A stretch of DNA of 64,000 nucleotides. Origin: Streptomyces sp. NBC_00513 (lineage in GTDB: Bacteria; Actinomycetota; Actinomycetes; Streptomycetales; Streptomycetaceae). Positions 8,695-16,757 of the stretch are shown one piece after another (the stretch's first letter is position 1; every line of letters starts with the position of its first letter). Location of the stretch: NCBI RefSeq assembly GCF_041431415.1, contig NZ_CP107845.1, positions 620,001 through 684,000 of the forward strand, given 5' to 3'. Below the pieces are notes generated by a model, which was not told where the DNA came from, did no database searches, and saw nothing but the letters and a program-made list of their open reading frames with translations. The translations under genes were made by a program, and so were the position numbers.

Positions 8695-9069
8695 ATGGTT
8701 TCGGTAGTGCAGAACGTGGCGATCGACTGCGCCAACGCCTACGAACTGGCCCGTTTCTGGAGCGGTGTGACGGGCCGTCCGATCCATCCGGACGTCGGAC
8801 CGGGTGACCGGGAGACTCAGGTACTGCTCGCCGAGGGCCCCGCGTTGTACTTCAATCAGGTACCCGAGGCCAAGACGGTCAAGAATCGGATCCATCTGTG
8901 CCTGCGCCCCGAGACCTCTCGCGAGCAGGAGGTGGACCGGCTGCTGAGCCTCGGTGCGACCTTCGTCGCCGACCACCGGAATCCGGACGGTTCAGGTTGG
9001 GCGGTCCTTGCCGATCCCGAAGGCAACGAGTTCTGCGTTCTGCGCGGAGAGTCCGACCGGTTGCCGTGA
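8695..9069 (+). CDS. VOC-family (glyoxalase-like) protein
   Basis: 124 residues with one vicinal-oxygen-chelate unit: the N-terminal NVAIDCANAYELARFWSGVTGRP segment and the C-terminal VLADPEGNEFCVLR strand are diagnostic. Such proteins act as metal-dependent dioxygenases, isomerases or drug-binding proteins; this one has no distinctive substrate motif. GGAAGG precedes the ATG at 8695. The ~200 bases between it and the sigma factor gene hold nothing else I can support. Confidence 0.88.
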   Translation: MVSVVQNVAIDCANAYELARFWSGVTGRPIHPDVGPGDRETQVLLAEGPALYFNQVPEAKTVKNRIHLCLRPETSREQEVDRLLSLGATFVADHRNPDGSGWAVLADPEGNEFCVLRGESDRLP

Positions 9070-9097
9070 GTCCCTGACGCCGACGGCCCACTCCCGT

Positions 9098-9535
9098 TCA
9101 CGGAGAACGGACGAACTGTTCGCGTACCCACCGCGGATCGGGGTTGACGTGCGGCCGGCCCGCGACGACGACGGTCGGCACGGTCTCGTTGCCGTCGTTG
9201 GCCGCCCTGACGGCTGCCGCGCCGTCCGGGTCACGCCAGATGTCGACCCAGTGCAACCGGCCGGCTTCACGCCCCAACCGGATGCGCAGTCGGATGCAGT
9301 ACTTGCAGCCCGACCGCCAGAAGACGATCGGCCGGCCGTCGACCGCGCTGCGGCGCTGCGCCTCCACGGCGCTGATCGACTTCGGGAAGACCAGAGGCGA
9401 GTGCACGCCCGCGAGAAGGCCGAACAGCAGCAGAAGCACCGCGGCAGCGCCGGGGGCGCCCCGGTACAGCACCCCGGCCGCGAGGACCGAGCCGCAGAGC
9501 ACGAACAGCATCGACAAGCTCCAGGCACGGGTCAT
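9098..9535 (-). CDS. Membrane-anchored glutaredoxin-like protein
   Basis: 145 residues. Two closely spaced membrane helices (residues ~4-24 and 29-46) precede a cytoplasmic glutaredoxin/mycoredoxin fold with redox motif C77-K-Y-C80 and the cis-proline in ETVPTVV (P120). It probably reduces mixed disulfides with mycothiol at the membrane. The start is the ATG at 9535: TAGGAT lies 7 bases before it, a leaderless arrangement. An upstream GTG would lengthen it by 15 residues without a ribosome site. It is convergent with the VOC gene. Confidence 0.88.
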   Translation of the reverse strand: MTRAWSLSMLFVLCGSVLAAGVLYRGAPGAAAVLLLLFGLLAGVHSPLVFPKSISAVEAQRRSAVDGRPIVFWRSGCKYCIRLRIRLGREAGRLHWVDIWRDPDGAAAVRAANDGNETVPTVVVAGRPHVNPDPRWVREQFVRSP

Positions 9536-9541
9536 GACGAC

Positions 9542-9548
9542 GATCCTA
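9542..9548 (-). promoter_or_regulatory. -10 box of the glutaredoxin-like gene
   Basis: On the minus strand TAGGAT lies 7 bases before the ATG at 9535, with no Shine-Dalgarno sequence. This fits a leaderless transcript. Confidence 0.45.
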
Positions 9549-9631
9549 TACACGAGGCGAACAGCCTCGAACCAGGCCACTCACGCGGGGCCGAGGAACG
9601 AGCGGAGGACGAGACGTCGGCGCCTTCCGGC

Positions 9632-10531
9632 GTGGAGGTGGTCCGCGGCGACCGCGAGGACGAGGCCGCGTTGCGTGCGGCGGCGGCGGATCGCACCTGG
9701 GACGGGGTGATCGACACGTGCGGGTTCGAGCCCCGTACCGTACGGCGGTCGGTTCGGGCGCTGGCCGGGCGCGCGGGGGCGTACGCGTTCGTCTCGTCCT
9801 TCCATGCCTACGCGGACTGGCCCGCCAAGGGCGTGGACGAGACCTTTCCCCGCCACGCGTGCGCCCCGGACACCGCACCGGACGACGTGCCGTACAACGC
9901 CCTCAAGGCCGGATGCGAGCGGGCGGTCGAAGAAGGCTTCCCCGGACGCGCCTTGATCGTCAATCCCGGCATCATCGTCGGCCCCGGAGAGAACGTCGGA
10001 CGCCTCCCCTGGTGGCTGGAGACCATCGCACGGGGAGGCCGTGTACTGGCTCCGGGGTCCCCGGACCGTGCGATGCAGCTCATCGACGCCCGCGACATCG
10101 CCCGGTTCCTTCTCGACCGGCTCGCCGAGGGCGGCTCCGGCCGGTACCTGACCACGGGCGTGCCCGGGAACGCCACCATGGGCGAGCTGTTGCGGGCCTG
10201 CGTCGACGCCACCGGCGCCGACACCGAACTCGTGTGGGCCGACGAGCGGTTCCTCCGGGAACACGACGTCGCCCCGTGGACCGAGGTTCCGCTGTGGGTG
10301 CCGGACACTCCCGAGGTCTCCGGCGCCTGGACCGCCTCGTCGGCCAAGGCGCTGGTCGCCGGCCTGCGTTGCCGCCCGGTCTCCGAGACCGTCGCGGACA
10401 CGTGGCGGGCACTCCGCGACGGTGGGTGTCCGCGGCCCAAGTACCTACAGGGTGAGGTTCCCGTCGGCCTGGAAAGGGACAAGCACGACGCGGTCCTCGC
10501 CGCGTGGGATGCCCGAGGTTCGCAGGCCTGA
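9632..10531 (+). pseudogene. NAD-dependent epimerase/dehydratase, 5'-truncated
   Basis: About 299 residues match the body of actinobacterial SDR-type epimerases: WDGVIDTCGFEP, YAFVSSFHAYADWP, the Y-x(3)-K pair in YNALKAGCE, LIVNPGIIVGPGENVGRLPWWL, and LIDARDIARFLLD. The normal first ~40 residues, holding the first beta strand and GxxGxxG NAD-binding loop, are missing. The 95 bases between the divergent gene's start (9535) and VEVVRGDRED contain no such motif in any frame. GTG codons at 9632 and 9638 could still start translation. The open frame continues upstream only as antisense to the glutaredoxin-like gene. Probably a decayed gene. Confidence 0.7.
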
Positions 10532-10561
10532 CCAGGGCGGAGTCACACCGCGGGGTGATAC

Positions 10562-10614
10562 CCGATCCGGTGGCGGCCGGTCCGGGCTCCGGACGGCGAA
10601 GGCCGCCGGATCGG
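10562..10614. terminator. Nested inverted repeat between convergent genes
   Basis: CCGATCCGG...CCGGATCGG arms enclose an inner GTCCGG-GCT-CCGGAC hairpin. It lies between the epimerase remnant and the monooxygenase gene and could terminate both. Confidence 0.5.
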
Positions 10615-10644
10615 CCTGCGACTTCGGACCTCGTCCGGGCCGGC

Positions 10645-11847
10645 TCAGTGGTGCCCGGTCATGTGGGCGAGGGTCTGTTCGGCGCTGTCGGGGGCGAAGG
10701 CGCCGTCGATGCCTTCGGCCGCCCCTTCGGCGGCCTCGATGGAGCGCGGCAGGAGGATCTTCTCGTACGCGGTGACGGCCTGGTCGACGGTGGGGTGATC
10801 GACGAGGGCCTGGGCGAGGTCGGCTCCGTCGAGCATCGCGAGGTTGGCGCCCATCCCGGAGAAGGGGGACATGAGATGGGCGGCGTCGCCGAGGAGGGTG
10901 AGGCCGGGGGTGGGTGCCCAGGTGTGCGGCACCGGCAGGGCGTACAGCGGGCGGTTGGTGTAGCCGGTGTCGGCGTCCGTGATGAAACCGAGCAGGTCGG
11001 GGCTCCATCCGCCGAACCGGTCGAGCAGGGCCGCGCGTACGGCCGTGGTGTCGGCCGGGTCGAGGCCGGCGTGCCGTTGCCAGTCCTCGTCGATGCGCAT
11101 GCCGACGTAGACGCGGATGTGGCCGCCGCTGTTGCGCTGGGCGACGAATCCCAGATTGTCGTCCAGGGCCATCATGGTCCCGTTGCCGGTGAGTTCGGCG
11201 AGTGCGGGGTGGCGGGTGTCTGCCTCGTCGAGGCCTGTTTCGACGAAGGTGACGCCCGTGTAGCGGGGCGTCGCGTCGGACAGGGCGCGGCGGACCCGGG
11301 ACCAGGCGCCGTCGGCACCGATGACGAGGTCGACGTCGGTGGTCATGTCGGCGTCGGCGGTGATGTCGGCGGTGTCGTCCGCGTCGGCGGCGAGGGCGTC
11401 GCTGAAGTGCAGGCGGTGGGTGCCGTCGCCGCGGGGTTCGACGCGGGTGAGCTTGTGTCCCCAGCGCACGGTGGTGGGATCGAGCGAGTCGAGGAGGAGG
11501 CCGCGCAACTGACCGCGGTCGATCTCGGGGTTGCCCTCGGCCGTGTCGGCCTCGGGCGGGATCGCGTCGAACAGGACGCGTCCGTCCCGGCCGAGCAGGC
11601 GCATCTGCTGGCCTTCGGGACGGGACCGGGCGAGGAAGTCGTCCAGCAGCCCGGCCTGTTGCAGAGCGTGCCGGCCGGATCCGGGGTGCATGTCGAGGCT
11701 GCCGCCCTGGTCGCGGGAGGTGCGGGAGGTGTCCGACTCGTAGATCGTCGCGGTGATGCCGTTCTGCCGCAGGATGCGGGCGCAGATCAGGCCACCGGGG
11801 CCGGCACCGATGATCGCGATACGGGGTGTGGTGCGGGTGGTGTTCAT
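10645..11847 (-). CDS. TetX-like FAD-dependent monooxygenase
   Basis: A 400-residue group A flavoprotein monooxygenase. The FAD ADP-binding motif GAGPGG is at ~14-19, the DG motif in GADGAWSRVRR, and the second FAD motif in GDAAHLMSPFSGMGANLAMLDGADLA. It resembles Tet(X)-type enzymes, which hydroxylate tetracyclines and related aromatic substrates with NADPH and O2. GGAG lies 9 bases before the ATG at 11847. It is divergent from a TetR gene, with a perfect palindrome between them, so substrate-induced derepression is likely. Tetracycline as the real substrate is not shown by the sequence; a polyketide or phenol is equally possible. Confidence 0.93.
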   Translation of the reverse strand: MNTTRTTPRIAIIGAGPGGLICARILRQNGITATIYESDTSRTSRDQGGSLDMHPGSGRHALQQAGLLDDFLARSRPEGQQMRLLGRDGRVLFDAIPPEADTAEGNPEIDRGQLRGLLLDSLDPTTVRWGHKLTRVEPRGDGTHRLHFSDALAADADDTADITADADMTTDVDLVIGADGAWSRVRRALSDATPRYTGVTFVETGLDEADTRHPALAELTGNGTMMALDDNLGFVAQRNSGGHIRVYVGMRIDEDWQRHAGLDPADTTAVRAALLDRFGGWSPDLLGFITDADTGYTNRPLYALPVPHTWAPTPGLTLLGDAAHLMSPFSGMGANLAMLDGADLAQALVDHPTVDQAVTAYEKILLPRSIEAAEGAAEGIDGAFAPDSAEQTLAHMTGHH

Positions 11848-11981
11848 GACGTGCTCCGTTCGTGCCGCCCCTGCGGCTCGCCGCTGTGGGACGGGGTTGT
11901 GGGACGGGGTTGTGTCGGGTGAGAGAGCGGGGCCGGGCAGTACCTCACGGCCGCCGCTCCAGAAAAGCACACCGACTCACT

Positions 11982-12000
11982 AAGTGCAACGGTTGCACTT
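11982..12000. promoter_or_regulatory. TetR operator: perfect 19-bp palindrome
   Basis: AAGTGCAAC, one central G, then GTTGCACTT. It lies in the 187-base gap between the divergent monooxygenase and TetR genes and includes a TTGCAC (-35-like) hexamer on each strand. Position and symmetry fit autoregulation plus control of the monooxygenase. Confidence 0.8.
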
Positions 12001-12022
12001 TCTGGCTCGTCCCACCAAGGGG

Positions 12023-12034
12023 TAGGGTCGCCTT
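12023..12034 (+). promoter_or_regulatory. -10 box of leaderless TetR gene
   Basis: TAGGGT at 12023-12028, then 6 bases, then the GTG start at 12035. No Shine-Dalgarno sequence is seen. Confidence 0.6.
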
Positions 12035-12649
12035 GTGAACGACACCGATCCGAGCCTCCCGTCGGCACCGCTGGGGCGCCGGGAGCGCAAGAAGGCAGCC
12101 ACCCGACAAGCCATCGCCGATGCCGCGCTGCGCCTGTTCCTGGAGCGCGGCTACGACGCGGTCGGCATCCGCGAGATCGCGGACGCCGCCGACGTGTCCA
12201 CCACCACGCTGTTCAAGCACTTCCCGGTCAAGGAGGCCCTCGTCTTCGACGAGGACGCCGACCAGGAAGCCCGACTGCTCGCCGCCGTACGCGAACGACC
12301 CCGGGGCCTTTCGATCCCCGCCGCCCTGCGGGAGCACGCCCTGCGCCACCGCCTGGCGGCCACCGCCGGCGACGCCCGCTTCACCGACTTCTTCGAGTTG
12401 GTGAGCAGCACCCCGGCCCTGCGCGACTACCTCCAGAACATGTGGCTGCGCCACTCGACCGCCCTCGCGCGGGCCATCGCGGACGAGTGCGGCCTTCCCG
12501 CCGACGACCCCGGCTGCGCCGCCCTGGCCCACTTCGCCCTCGAAGCCCCCCGCGCCGCCCACGGCAAAGGCGATGTGCGCCGGGCCCTCACCCGAGCCTT
12601 CGACCTGCTGGAGCACGGGTGGTCCGATCGGCCGGACGACCGACGATGA
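12035..12649 (+). CDS. TetR-family repressor of the adjacent monooxygenase
   Basis: 204 residues. The helix-turn-helix is at about residues 38-62 (IREIADAADVSTTTLFKHFPVKEAL), preceded by RKKAATRQAIADAALRLFLERGYDAV; the C-terminal half is the helical ligand-binding domain. The divergent arrangement with a TetX-like monooxygenase parallels the known mycobacterial pair in which a TetR protein represses a TetX-type enzyme. The leaderless GTG at 12035 is supported by the -10 box six bases before it. The inducer is unknown. Confidence 0.93.
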   Translation: MNDTDPSLPSAPLGRRERKKAATRQAIADAALRLFLERGYDAVGIREIADAADVSTTTLFKHFPVKEALVFDEDADQEARLLAAVRERPRGLSIPAALREHALRHRLAATAGDARFTDFFELVSSTPALRDYLQNMWLRHSTALARAIADECGLPADDPGCAALAHFALEAPRAAHGKGDVRRALTRAFDLLEHGWSDRPDDRR

Positions 12650-12721
12650 GTCCCGGCGCCCGACCGAGCGGCACGGGAAGCCGGGCCGCCTCGACGGTAG
12701 GGGCGTCGCTCGGCCCCCGGC

Positions 12722-13708
12722 TCACGCGGGCAGGGAGGCGAGCCAGGCGGTCAGGATGGCGTTGACCTCCTCGTGGCGCTCCTGCTGGATCCAGTGGCCA
12801 CAGTCGTCGAGGATGTGCGAGGAGATCAGACCGGGCAGGGTCGTGGGGTAGGCCCGGATCGCTTCGGCCATCCAGGTGGTCGAGGCGTCCAGCGCGCCGC
12901 CGAGGAACAGGGACGGCCGGGTGATGGGCCTGCCCCGGTAGTCGGCGAGGTCCTCCCAGTCCCGGTCCATGTTCCGGTAGCGGTTGAGTGCTCCGCCGAG
13001 TCCGGTCCGCTCGAACTCCCCGGCGTAGAAGTCGAGTTCGTCCTCGCCGAGCCACGCGGGCGAGTGGTCGGCCGGGAACCGTTCGCGCAGCGTCCCGCCT
13101 CGGCTGACGAAGTGCGGGTCCGGGGCGCCGGGTCCGGGCATGGTCTCGGCGGAGAACGCGGCGTAGAAGCCCGCGAGCCACCCGCGGACGTCGGGTTCGA
13201 TCTCGGCTTCGGCCCGACCGGGCTGCTGGAAGTAGGAGACGTAGATCTCCTCGTCCCCGCCCATGCCGGCGAAGATGTCGCTGGGCCGCGGACCGCCCGG
13301 CGGCGCGTAGGGGACGCTCAGCATGCCGACCGCGCGGAAGACGTCCGGCCTGATGAGGGCCGAGTGCGCGGCGATGGTCGAGCCCCAGTCGTGCCCGACG
13401 ATCACCGCGGTCTCCTCGCCGAGCTCCCGCACGACGGCGACGGTGTCCTCGACCAGGTCGAGCATTCCGTACGAGGCGACATCCTCGGGCCGGGAGGAAC
13501 GCCCGTAGCCGCGAACGTCCATCGCCACAGCGCGGTATCCGGCCGCGGCCAGCACGGGCAGTTGGTGTCGCCAGGAGTACCAGGACTCCGGGAACCCGTG
13601 CACCAGCAGCACCAACGGCCCCGCGCCCTGCTCCACCAGGTGGGTCCTGCCGGCGGGAGAGGCGACCACGCGATGTGTGGCACGCGAGATCGGGTCGGGC
13701 TGCGACAT
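12722..13708 (-). CDS. Alpha/beta hydrolase, epoxide-hydrolase type
   Basis: 328 residues. HGFPESWYSWRHQ (H38, oxyanion hole HGFP) is followed by the nucleophile elbow GHDWGS with D107, so it is an epoxide hydrolase or haloalkane dehalogenase rather than a serine esterase. The catalytic His is in DCGHWIQQE (H305). A helical cap separates the halves. It should open epoxides through an aspartyl ester. The ATG at 13708 follows a GGAGGAAT-like ribosome site. It is convergent with the TetR gene and divergent from the methyltransferase. Confidence 0.93.
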   Translation of the reverse strand: MSQPDPISRATHRVVASPAGRTHLVEQGAGPLVLLVHGFPESWYSWRHQLPVLAAAGYRAVAMDVRGYGRSSRPEDVASYGMLDLVEDTVAVVRELGEETAVIVGHDWGSTIAAHSALIRPDVFRAVGMLSVPYAPPGGPRPSDIFAGMGGDEEIYVSYFQQPGRAEAEIEPDVRGWLAGFYAAFSAETMPGPGAPDPHFVSRGGTLRERFPADHSPAWLGEDELDFYAGEFERTGLGGALNRYRNMDRDWEDLADYRGRPITRPSLFLGGALDASTTWMAEAIRAYPTTLPGLISSHILDDCGHWIQQERHEEVNAILTAWLASLPA

Positions 13709-13999
13709 GGATTCCTCCGGGCTGTCGGTCGATCGGCTTACGTCGAGTGCGCCACTGCCCGGTACGGGGTGGCCCGCGGGTCAGGGGCGCAGAGCGATCA
13801 TGCGACGGCCGGCGAGACCACCGCGACTCCTGTTGCCGTCTTGGCAACACTCGGTCGGGGTCCCCCACGCACCGCCGGTGCGAACACCCCGGGGCCCGGA
13901 CACCGCCCGGCCGGAGGGGGACCACCGGGTCCGTGCTCACTCCCCCGGCAGCAGATCCCGCAGCCCGGTCCGGAAGGTCGGGCAGTCCAGGAGGGACGG

Positions 14000-14638
14000 A
14001 TGCCAAGCGCCACATCCAAGGCGAGGCCGGTGACGACACGTTGGAACAGGTTCCGTACCGCCGGTGTGGCGGTGATCGCCGCCGTACGGCACCCCGTCGA
14101 CGTGGCGGACCCCTTCGCCGACGTCCAGGAGGCGACGCGCCGACACCGGCGCGCGCACCGTTGCGGTGCCTACGCCTACGGCGAGGGGTCGTTCCCCGCC
14201 GTGATGGCGGCCGCCGTGGGGGCCCGCAGGATCGTCGAGGTGGGCACGGCCTTGGGGTACACCTCCCTGGCCATGGCGTACGCGGCGCCGGGGGCGCACG
14301 TCGAGACCGTGGAGATGGATCCGGAGCACGTCGCACTGGCGCGGGCGGAGATCGCCCGGCGCGGTTTCGCCGAACGGATCTCCGTCCTGCCCGGCGCCGC
14401 CGAGGAGGTCCTGCCCGGACTCGACGGTGGTACCTACGATCTCGCCTTCTTCGACGGGTTCACCCCGACGCCGGCGGTGGTGGAGGACCTGTACCGGCTG
14501 CTGCGCCCTGGCGGAACGCTGCTCGCCGGCAACCTGATCCTCGGCCCCGCGCCGGCGGTGACCCGCCACCTGGCCGATCCCGCCCGCCGGCGCACGCATC
14601 CCCTCGGGGAGAGCGCGCTGTGCGTGAAGATCCCCTGA
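14000..14638 (+). CDS. SAM-dependent O-methyltransferase
   Basis: 212 residues of the class I, caffeoyl-CoA/catechol type. Motif I is VEVGTALGYTSLAMA (~79-93), the acidic residue after strand 2 is in VETVEMDPEH, and the metal/SAM loop is DLAFFDGF. GGAGGGAC lies 4-10 bases before the ATG at 14000; longer upstream frames lack a start with such a site. It methylates a hydroxylated aromatic or similar small molecule; the substrate is unknown. The ~290 bases upstream, shared with the divergent hydrolase, hold no gene I can support. Confidence 0.9.
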   Translation: MPSATSKARPVTTRWNRFRTAGVAVIAAVRHPVDVADPFADVQEATRRHRRAHRCGAYAYGEGSFPAVMAAAVGARRIVEVGTALGYTSLAMAYAAPGAHVETVEMDPEHVALARAEIARRGFAERISVLPGAAEEVLPGLDGGTYDLAFFDGFTPTPAVVEDLYRLLRPGGTLLAGNLILGPAPAVTRHLADPARRRTHPLGESALCVKIP

Positions 14639-14680
14639 GGATCCGTGGGCGCCTCGGCTCGTATCGGAGTCCCAGCGCTT

Positions 14681-14728
14681 CGAGGTGTCCGCCGGCCGCA
14701 GTGTGGTCTGCGGCCGGCGGACACCTCG
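14681..14728. terminator. Perfect 21-bp hairpin between convergent genes
   Basis: Arms 14681-14701 and 14708-14728 with a 6-base loop. It lies between the methyltransferase (plus) and sortase (minus) genes, so it can serve both as a bidirectional terminator. Confidence 0.85.
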
Positions 14729-14753
14729 CCCCCCGTCGCCCGGCCGTTCCCGG

Positions 14754-15515
14754 CTACGCGGTGCCCGCCATGCTGGCGAACACGACGACGTTGCTGTCGT
14801 AGTAGTGCTTCTTCGGGTCGAAGTCGCCGCCGCAGGTGACCAGGCGAAGGCCCGCGTGGTCGAGGTTCTTGTAGACCTCGACCGTGGGGAACTTGGCCTT
14901 CGGGTACTCGGCGACCCGGTCCACCTTGAAGGTGACCGTCTTGTTGTCCCGGCGGGCCACCTTGATGGTGTCACCGGCCTTCATGGTCTTCAGCTTCTCG
15001 AACACGGCCGACGCGCCGTTCCAGGTGACATGGCCGGCGATCACGGCGGGCCCTTGGGAGCCGGGGGTCGGACCCGGTTCGTACCAGCCCGCGAGATCGG
15101 GGTTCTTGGGGGTCTCCATGGTTCCGTCCGTCTTCTGACGGAGCGTTTCCAGGGAACTGGACAAGCCGAGGGACGGGATCGTGATCTTCTGCGGCTCCGA
15201 GCGGGCGAGCGCGGGCTTGGCCCCGGCCGCATCCGTGCCGCCGTGCGACCCGCCGGCGGACCCCGTCTGGTGGCCGCCGGTGGAGGGCTTGCCGGACGGC
15301 GTACCTCCGGTGGCGGCGCCTGCGGGTGCCCCGCCTTGCGGGGCCTGACCCTGCTGGGCCTGGCCGGCGGGAGCGGGGGGCGCCGCCGTGTCCTCGCCGC
15401 CGCACCCCGCGAGGAGCAGGGTGGCGAGGGCGGCTCCGGCCAGCGGGACGACGGTCCTGCGGCGGCGCGGCCGGGGGGTGGACGCGGTGGGCACGCGGCC
15501 CTCGGCGGGCTTCAC
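14754..15515 (-). CDS. Class F sortase, lipoprotein-type
   Basis: 253 residues. The N-terminal signal ends in the lipobox LAGC (C38), then a ~90-residue Gly/Ala/Pro/Gln linker and a sortase beta barrel. H162 (AGHVTW) and C228 (LVTCGG) form the catalytic pair; an Arg is available at R224. The C-terminal DSNVVVFA strand is typical of class F. Sortases cleave a sorting motif and join the protein to the cell surface. The GTG at 15515 overlaps the stop of the upstream CHRD gene by four bases (GTGA), so the two are translationally coupled, and that protein is the likely substrate. Confidence 0.92.
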   Translation of the reverse strand: MKPAEGRVPTASTPRPRRRRTVVPLAGAALATLLLAGCGGEDTAAPPAPAGQAQQGQAPQGGAPAGAATGGTPSGKPSTGGHQTGSAGGSHGGTDAAGAKPALARSEPQKITIPSLGLSSSLETLRQKTDGTMETPKNPDLAGWYEPGPTPGSQGPAVIAGHVTWNGASAVFEKLKTMKAGDTIKVARRDNKTVTFKVDRVAEYPKAKFPTVEVYKNLDHAGLRLVTCGGDFDPKKHYYDSNVVVFASMAGTA

Positions 15516-16336
15516 GCGGCCTTCCCGGTGTTCTCCGTACGGACGGGGACCAGGGCGGCGCGCCTGCGCCTGATGGCCACCGCACCGGCCATCGCGGCGG
15601 CCGCGGCGAGCGCCGCCCCGGTCATCGTCGTCGCCGACACCGACGCCTGCCGCGGAGAACCGCCGCCCGTCTCGACGCCACCGACCGGAATGGATCCCAC
15701 GGACGCTCCCTTGACCTCGCCGCAGTTGGTCGGAGCCGTGGCCTCCTGGGGCAGCTTCGGGTCGAGTTCGCTCTTGCCGGCCCCGTCGAAGTCGTACTTG
15801 TCGTCGTTGTTGCGGTCGATGCCGTGCTGCACGATGTGCAGGTCCTTGATGTGGTCGACGACGTCCTGCCCGACGGTGATCGTCCGGTTGTAGGAGAGCT
15901 TGCCCGTGTTGTCGGCGACGGGCATGCGCTCCACGGCGAGACCACTGGTCGCCTTGGTGTCCCCGGACGTGGTGAGGGAGATGTTGATGTCGCCGTAGTC
16001 GACCGTGGCCTCGGTGTTGCTGAGGATCCCGTCGCCGTCGGTGTCGTCGCTCGCGTCCGGGCAGTGGAAGTTGTGCCCCTTGGTCGATCCGTGCAGGTGC
16101 TGGGCCGACGGTTGTCCGGGCACCATGCCCTCGGACTCTATCTGCACGGTCAGTTGGTTGCCCTTGAGGCTGAGCATGACGGTACCTCGGGAACCGGAGT
16201 CGTTCAGCTGTGCCAGGTCGATCTGGTACGCCTTCCCGGCCTGCGCGAGGGCTGGGCCGGAAAGCCCCAGGGTCAGGAAGACGGCGGCGGGCACGGTGGC
16301 GAGCACCACGAGGCGACCAGTTCGCTTGACTATCAC
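15512..16336 (-). CDS. Surface protein: CHRD domain, EF-hand loops, sortase tail
   Basis: 274 residues. The signal peptide ends near ALAQA (~residue 33). A CHRD-like beta domain contains QHLHG and HNFHC. Two acidic loops of EF-hand type follow: D-T-D-G-D-G-I-L-S-N-T-E (98-109) and DRNNDDKYDF (174-183). The C-terminus has a spacer, GGVETGG (219-225), a hydrophobic helix (~239-254) and a tail RRRR: the layout of a sortase substrate, though without a canonical LPxTG or LAxTG. The GTG at 16336 follows AGGAG. It overlaps the downstream sortase by 4 bases. It probably binds calcium or copper-like metals at the wall; this is inference. Confidence 0.88.
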   Translation of the reverse strand: MIVKRTGRLVVLATVPAAVFLTLGLSGPALAQAGKAYQIDLAQLNDSGSRGTVMLSLKGNQLTVQIESEGMVPGQPSAQHLHGSTKGHNFHCPDASDDTDGDGILSNTEATVDYGDINISLTTSGDTKATSGLAVERMPVADNTGKLSYNRTITVGQDVVDHIKDLHIVQHGIDRNNDDKYDFDGAGKSELDPKLPQEATAPTNCGEVKGASVGSIPVGGVETGGGSPRQASVSATTMTGAALAAAAAMAGAVAIRRRRAALVPVRTENTGKAA

Positions 16337-16757
16337 ATTCGCTCCTGCTCCGTGTATTCCCGGGAAGGGAATCGCAGATGGTACGGGGATGAGATGATCC
16401 CCCGGAAAGGGTCTCGCTGGTACTTCGGGGCCCCAACGCCCTTGGATTGGTGCTTGGTTGAAGAATTTTTCGAAAGTTCGGCGATCCGTGTCCCGACCAG
16501 TGGGAACGTCCTCGAAAAAGCGGGCGCGACGACACTCCGTCGCCTCGGCGTCACCCGGCCGACTGCCAGGGCGAGTAGGTCTCCATGGAGATGTCGCGGC
16601 CATGCGCATGAATGTGGACGGGAATCACCGGGCGGCTGCCTTTACCCCTGCGTGGGAATACCAGGCGCCGTCCTGCGACGCCTCGCGCCTTCGCTCGACG
16701 TGGTGTCGACCCTCGTCCGGATCTCGTCACCCACGGTGGGAAAGGCGTCGTCCGCTG
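16337..16757. other. 420-base region without a gene
   Basis: No supportable gene on either strand. It contains the promoter side of the CHRD/sortase operon, with a short AT-rich patch (GAAGAATTTTTCGAAAG, around 16459-16475) that stands out from the surrounding GC-rich DNA, and downstream DNA of the RIP-like gene. Confidence 0.5.

Noticed and set aside
13709..13999. Minus-strand frame ending LDCPTFRTGLRDLLPGE just before the methyltransferase
   Set aside because: Looked like a regulator's C-terminal tail, but it has no start or upstream domain: the frame only continues antisense to the methyltransferase.
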